The notes under the pieces: model-generated
The model's input: the letters and a program-made list of their open reading frames with translations, nothing else
Database searches by the model: none
What the model was told of the DNA's origin: nothing
Assembly: GCA_964406775.1 (NCBI GenBank)
Contig: CAYOSW010000054.1
Span: forward strand, 1 to 6,555
From: JACPKO01 sp964406775
GTDB lineage: Bacteria > Patescibacteriota > Microgenomatia > Daviesbacterales > UBA10151
DNA length: 6,555 nucleotides
Reading direction: 5' to 3'
Translations under genes and position numbers: made by a program
In this document: in pieces, positions 4,526 to 6,555 of the stretch
Layout of the letters: every line of letters starts with the position of its first letter
Numbering within the stretch: the stretch's first letter is position 1

Positions 4526-5656
4526 TTAAACTCTCGCGGAAATTTTTTCTATATCCTTATCTCCGCCTGCAGTCATTATTAACACAATTTTTTTTTCTTT
4601 TGAATCTGTCATTTTCTTAGCCGCTGCAAATACCGATGCCGAAGTAGGCTCGGGATTAATATTCTCCAGTTCTTTAGTTTCTTCAAGGCTTTCCGTAATT
4701 TCCCCCTCTGAAACTTCTACTATCATTCCCTGTGTCTCCATAAGAGCGTGCATTAATTTTGGCGAAGAGAATGATTCGGAAGCTATAATTCCTTCCGCTA
4801 TTGAGTCGGGGACATCTTTTAAAATTACAAAGTCTTTATTATTTTCGAATGACTCTTTAAGGGGGGCTGCCCCTTTTACCTGGACTCCGATTAATTTTGG
4901 CATTTTATCCGTAAGACCTAAAAGATTTAATTCTTTAAATCCTTTATAGATGGAATATAAAAGTGTCCCGTTTCCGCAGGGTGCAACAATAATATCCGGA
5001 ACATTTATATCTTCGAATATTTCAAAACTTATTATTTTAATGCCTTCCTCTTTTAAAGGATTAAAACCTCCCGTGGCATTATAGGTATCATAGGAAGTAT
5101 CTATAGCCCATCTGAAAATATCCTCATATGAACCGTCCTGTCTTACAATATTTGGTTTGAATATCTTAAGCAGACTCAATTTATTTTCACTCAGAGTTGT
5201 TGATATAAGACAGTCGCATTTTATTCCAGCCTTACCGGCATAGGCCGATGTTGAAATCGCATCGTTACCGGATGAAACAACAAAAATAGCTTTTATACCG
5301 TTTTCATTGAGATAATTAACAAGAATTAATGCCCCCCTATCCTTAAATGAAGTTGTGGGGTTTTCAGATTCGTCTTTGAGATAAAGATCTTCAAATCCGT
5401 ACTTTCCGGCAAAGCTGTTTATTCTGATTAACGGGGTCTTTTTTTCTCCGAAGTTAATTTTAAAACCTTTATTCGGAAGTAAATCCAGATATTTGGCCCA
5501 AGGATGATCAACGGAAGAGTCCTTTATTTTTGCATTCGGATAATCATATTCAACAAAAAGATTGTTATAGTATCTATCGCATAAAGGACAACTCGAATTA
5601 CTTTTTTCAAGCGCAAAAATTTTATTCGTGTCGAGGCAGGTTAAGTGTTTACTCAT
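4526..5656 (-). CDS. thrC: Threonine synthase-like PLP-dependent enzyme
   Basis: Threonine synthase converts O-phosphohomoserine to threonine using pyridoxal phosphate. The 376-residue protein has fold type II PLP features: K105 in ESENPTTSFKDRG (97-108), the Schiff-base lysine in the threonine synthase context; SSGN (128-131), contacting the cofactor; the phosphate loop PCGNG (226-230); and late motifs EPTSAS (336-341) and TAGG (362-365). The N-terminus carries a degenerate zinc ribbon: C7, C23 and C26 are present, but the second Cys of the first pair is Thr. Length is typical of the shorter form. It starts 6 bases after the stop of the upstream unknown gene, without an SD, and abuts the HAD gene, so it is mid-operon. 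No homoserine kinase or dehydrogenase is seen in the window, so the physiological substrate is uncertain; a dehydratase or other lyase role is the main alternative. Confidence 0.83.
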   Translation of the reverse strand: MSKHLTCLDTNKIFALEKSNSSCPLCDRYYNNLFVEYDYPNAKIKDSSVDHPWAKYLDLLPNKGFKINFGEKKTPLIRINSFAGKYGFEDLYLKDESENPTTSFKDRGALILVNYLNENGIKAIFVVSSGNDAISTSAYAGKAGIKCDCLISTTLSENKLSLLKIFKPNIVRQDGSYEDIFRWAIDTSYDTYNATGGFNPLKEEGIKIISFEIFEDINVPDIIVAPCGNGTLLYSIYKGFKELNLLGLTDKMPKLIGVQVKGAAPLKESFENNKDFVILKDVPDSIAEGIIASESFSSPKLMHALMETQGMIVEVSEGEITESLEETKELENINPEPTSASVFAAAKKMTDSKEKKIVLIMTAGGDKDIEKISARV

Positions 5657-5662
5657 TGGAAA

Positions 5663-6379
5663 TTAGCTGCGGAAGTTTGCAGTATACGAAACTGTAGAAA
5701 GAGGTGAAGCTTCTCTCGGATCAAAGAACACACTCATTACCGGAATATCAGTATAGCCCGCAATATTTAAAATATCCCTGGTTGTATCCTGCTGACCGAC
5801 AAATTCCAGCGGTAAAACATTAACCAAAATTCCTCCGTTACCGCCCTCTCTTAATTTTCGAAGACTCAATGCCGCATCCAAGGCAGAGCAGGTTGGGCTG
5901 ACCAAATCGCCTTTATTTTCTCCTGATTTAACTCTTTCGCAAAGTCTATACGGGGCTTGACCGTTTCTTTTTAAATATACTCTTGTTCTTTGCGGGTCTA
6001 TTACGCTTTTTCCGGGATCTGCGTCAATCATTGCGGAGACCAGACCTAAAGCTTCCCGCTGTAAAGTCTCATCTGATTCAAGAACCAACCGGTCAACCCG
6101 GTAGCCTAAAGCAGCATACTCTTCTACTATTGCCTGGGGTTTCATAGCCGCAACTTTTGCCTCAACTGAGCCCTCACCATTATAAGTATCAAGGAATAAC
6201 CAATTTTTAAATGGAACAACAAGTCTTTCGTTTATCGCAGCACCGATAGTTGCACCTATTCTTCCGGCAACTCTGTCTAATTTTCCCATAGGAGAAGCAT
6301 CGGGGTTAGCGTAGGCGTGTCCGGCCTCTACGATCGCCACGGAATATCGGTTCATTGTTGATACTGCTTCTACGTACAT
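5663..6379 (-). CDS. Conserved-looking protein of unknown function, 238 residues
   Basis: I do not recognise the family. I chose the ATG at 6379 (MYVEAVSTMNRYSVAI) because it has AGAGG 8 bases upstream and a promoter just before it. A TTG at 6412 extends the frame, but it lies upstream of the predicted transcript start near 6394. The protein looks like a soluble alpha/beta enzyme: NWLFLDTYN (59-67), GYRVDRLVLESD (92-103), a segment with C147, a notable PTCSALDAALSLRK (162-175), then LVNVLPLEFVGQQDTTRDIL (185-204) and a final strand VMSVFFDP. The acidic clusters and C164 are candidates for active-site residues. There is no signal peptide or membrane span. It is the first gene of the operon with the threonine synthase-like and HAD genes (gap of 6 bases to the former), suggesting a shared metabolic step involving an amino acid or phosphorylated intermediate, but this is inference only. 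Confidence 0.7.
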   Translation of the reverse strand: MYVEAVSTMNRYSVAIVEAGHAYANPDASPMGKLDRVAGRIGATIGAAINERLVVPFKNWLFLDTYNGEGSVEAKVAAMKPQAIVEEYAALGYRVDRLVLESDETLQREALGLVSAMIDADPGKSVIDPQRTRVYLKRNGQAPYRLCERVKSGENKGDLVSPTCSALDAALSLRKLREGGNGGILVNVLPLEFVGQQDTTRDILNIAGYTDIPVMSVFFDPREASPLSTVSYTANFRS

Positions 6380-6387
6380 AATATTAT

Positions 6388-6428
6388 CCTCTAGTGTTAT
6401 ATTATATAACAATCCGTGCCTAAATCAA
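6388..6428 (-). promoter_or_regulatory. Promoter and Shine-Dalgarno of the unknown-thrC-HAD operon
   Basis: On the minus strand TTGATT (6428-6423) and TATAAT (6406-6401) are separated by 16 bases, predicting a start near 6394. The short leader contains AGAGG (6392-6388), 8 bases before the ATG at 6379. This is the clearest SD in the window and contrasts with the apparently leaderless genes. No operator or riboswitch fold is visible. Confidence 0.6.
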
Positions 6429-6540
6429 AATTCCGAACCCACCTAAAACTACATTATTATTACAACAATGTGCCTATATTATTACATCCGTTTTCTGTAA
6501 ATAAAAGAGATTAAAATTAGAAGCCTAAGGATCCGATTAA
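6429..6540. other. AT-rich intergenic region upstream of two divergent genes
   Basis: This stretch separates the minus-strand operon from a possible plus-strand gene at 6541. I see a weak TAAAAT at 6512-6517 that might be a -10 for the plus strand and an AAGGA SD-like sequence at 6527-6531. No hairpin or repeat is convincing. Confidence 0.35.
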
Positions 6541-6555
6541 ATGCGCATAGAGGCA
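6541..6555 (+). CDS. Possible start of a plus-strand gene cut by the window edge
   Basis: An ATG at 6541 opens a frame MRIEA that runs to the edge. It is preceded by AAGGA at 6527-6531 with a 9-base gap, an acceptable SD. Only five codons are visible, so no product can be named and the call may be wrong. Confidence 0.3.

Noticed and set aside
6380..6412. Upstream TTG start at 6412 for the 238-residue protein
   Set aside because: The TTG lies upstream of the predicted transcription start, and the -10 box would fall within the coding extension; the ATG at 6379 has a good SD.

Overview
The window looks like chromosomal DNA of an AT-rich bacterium, most likely a member of the Candidate Phyla Radiation (Patescibacteria). 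This is inferred from the moderate-to-low GC content, the class I type lysyl-tRNA synthetase, the very compact gene packing (ATGA overlaps and 0-6 base gaps), the scarcity of Shine-Dalgarno (SD) sequences, several small proteins without obvious families, and a tRNA without encoded CCA. TGA is used as a genuine stop in two ATGA overlaps, which argues against the Gracilibacteria/SR1 code where TGA is Gly.

Layout. Left block (1-2600, minus strand): a translation-related operon lysS (class I) -> HD-domain phosphohydrolase -> serS, linked by ATGA overlaps. serS is cut by the left edge and has an in-frame TAA ten bases before it. Middle (2601-2674): a divergent promoter region. Plus strand 2675-3232: a small protein that reads as a stand-alone FtsH-type (M41-like) zinc peptidase domain without the AAA+ ATPase. 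Then 3233-3470: a gene-poor stretch with several hairpins, a possible 33-residue ORF, and a 45-base direct repeat whose second copy runs into tRNA-Glu(CTC) at 3471-3544. Plus strand 3608-4054: an unrecognised 148-residue protein behind a well-spaced promoter. Right block (4061-6379, minus strand): a tight operon of an unrecognised 238-residue protein -> threonine-synthase-like PLP enzyme -> small HAD hydrolase, behind a recognisable promoter and SD. At the right edge a plus-strand ORF may begin at 6541.

The most interesting points are: (1) the small ATPase-less M41-like peptidase; (2) -10 boxes so close to the ATG (6-9 bases) that lysS, the M41-like gene and the 148-residue gene are probably transcribed as leaderless mRNAs, while the operon at 6379 has an SD leader; (3) the tRNA-Glu 5' end duplicated 82 bases upstream in a structured region; (4) the stop codon inside serS. 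The genes of the left block share a role in aminoacylation. How the right-hand block works together is not clear from sequence alone.
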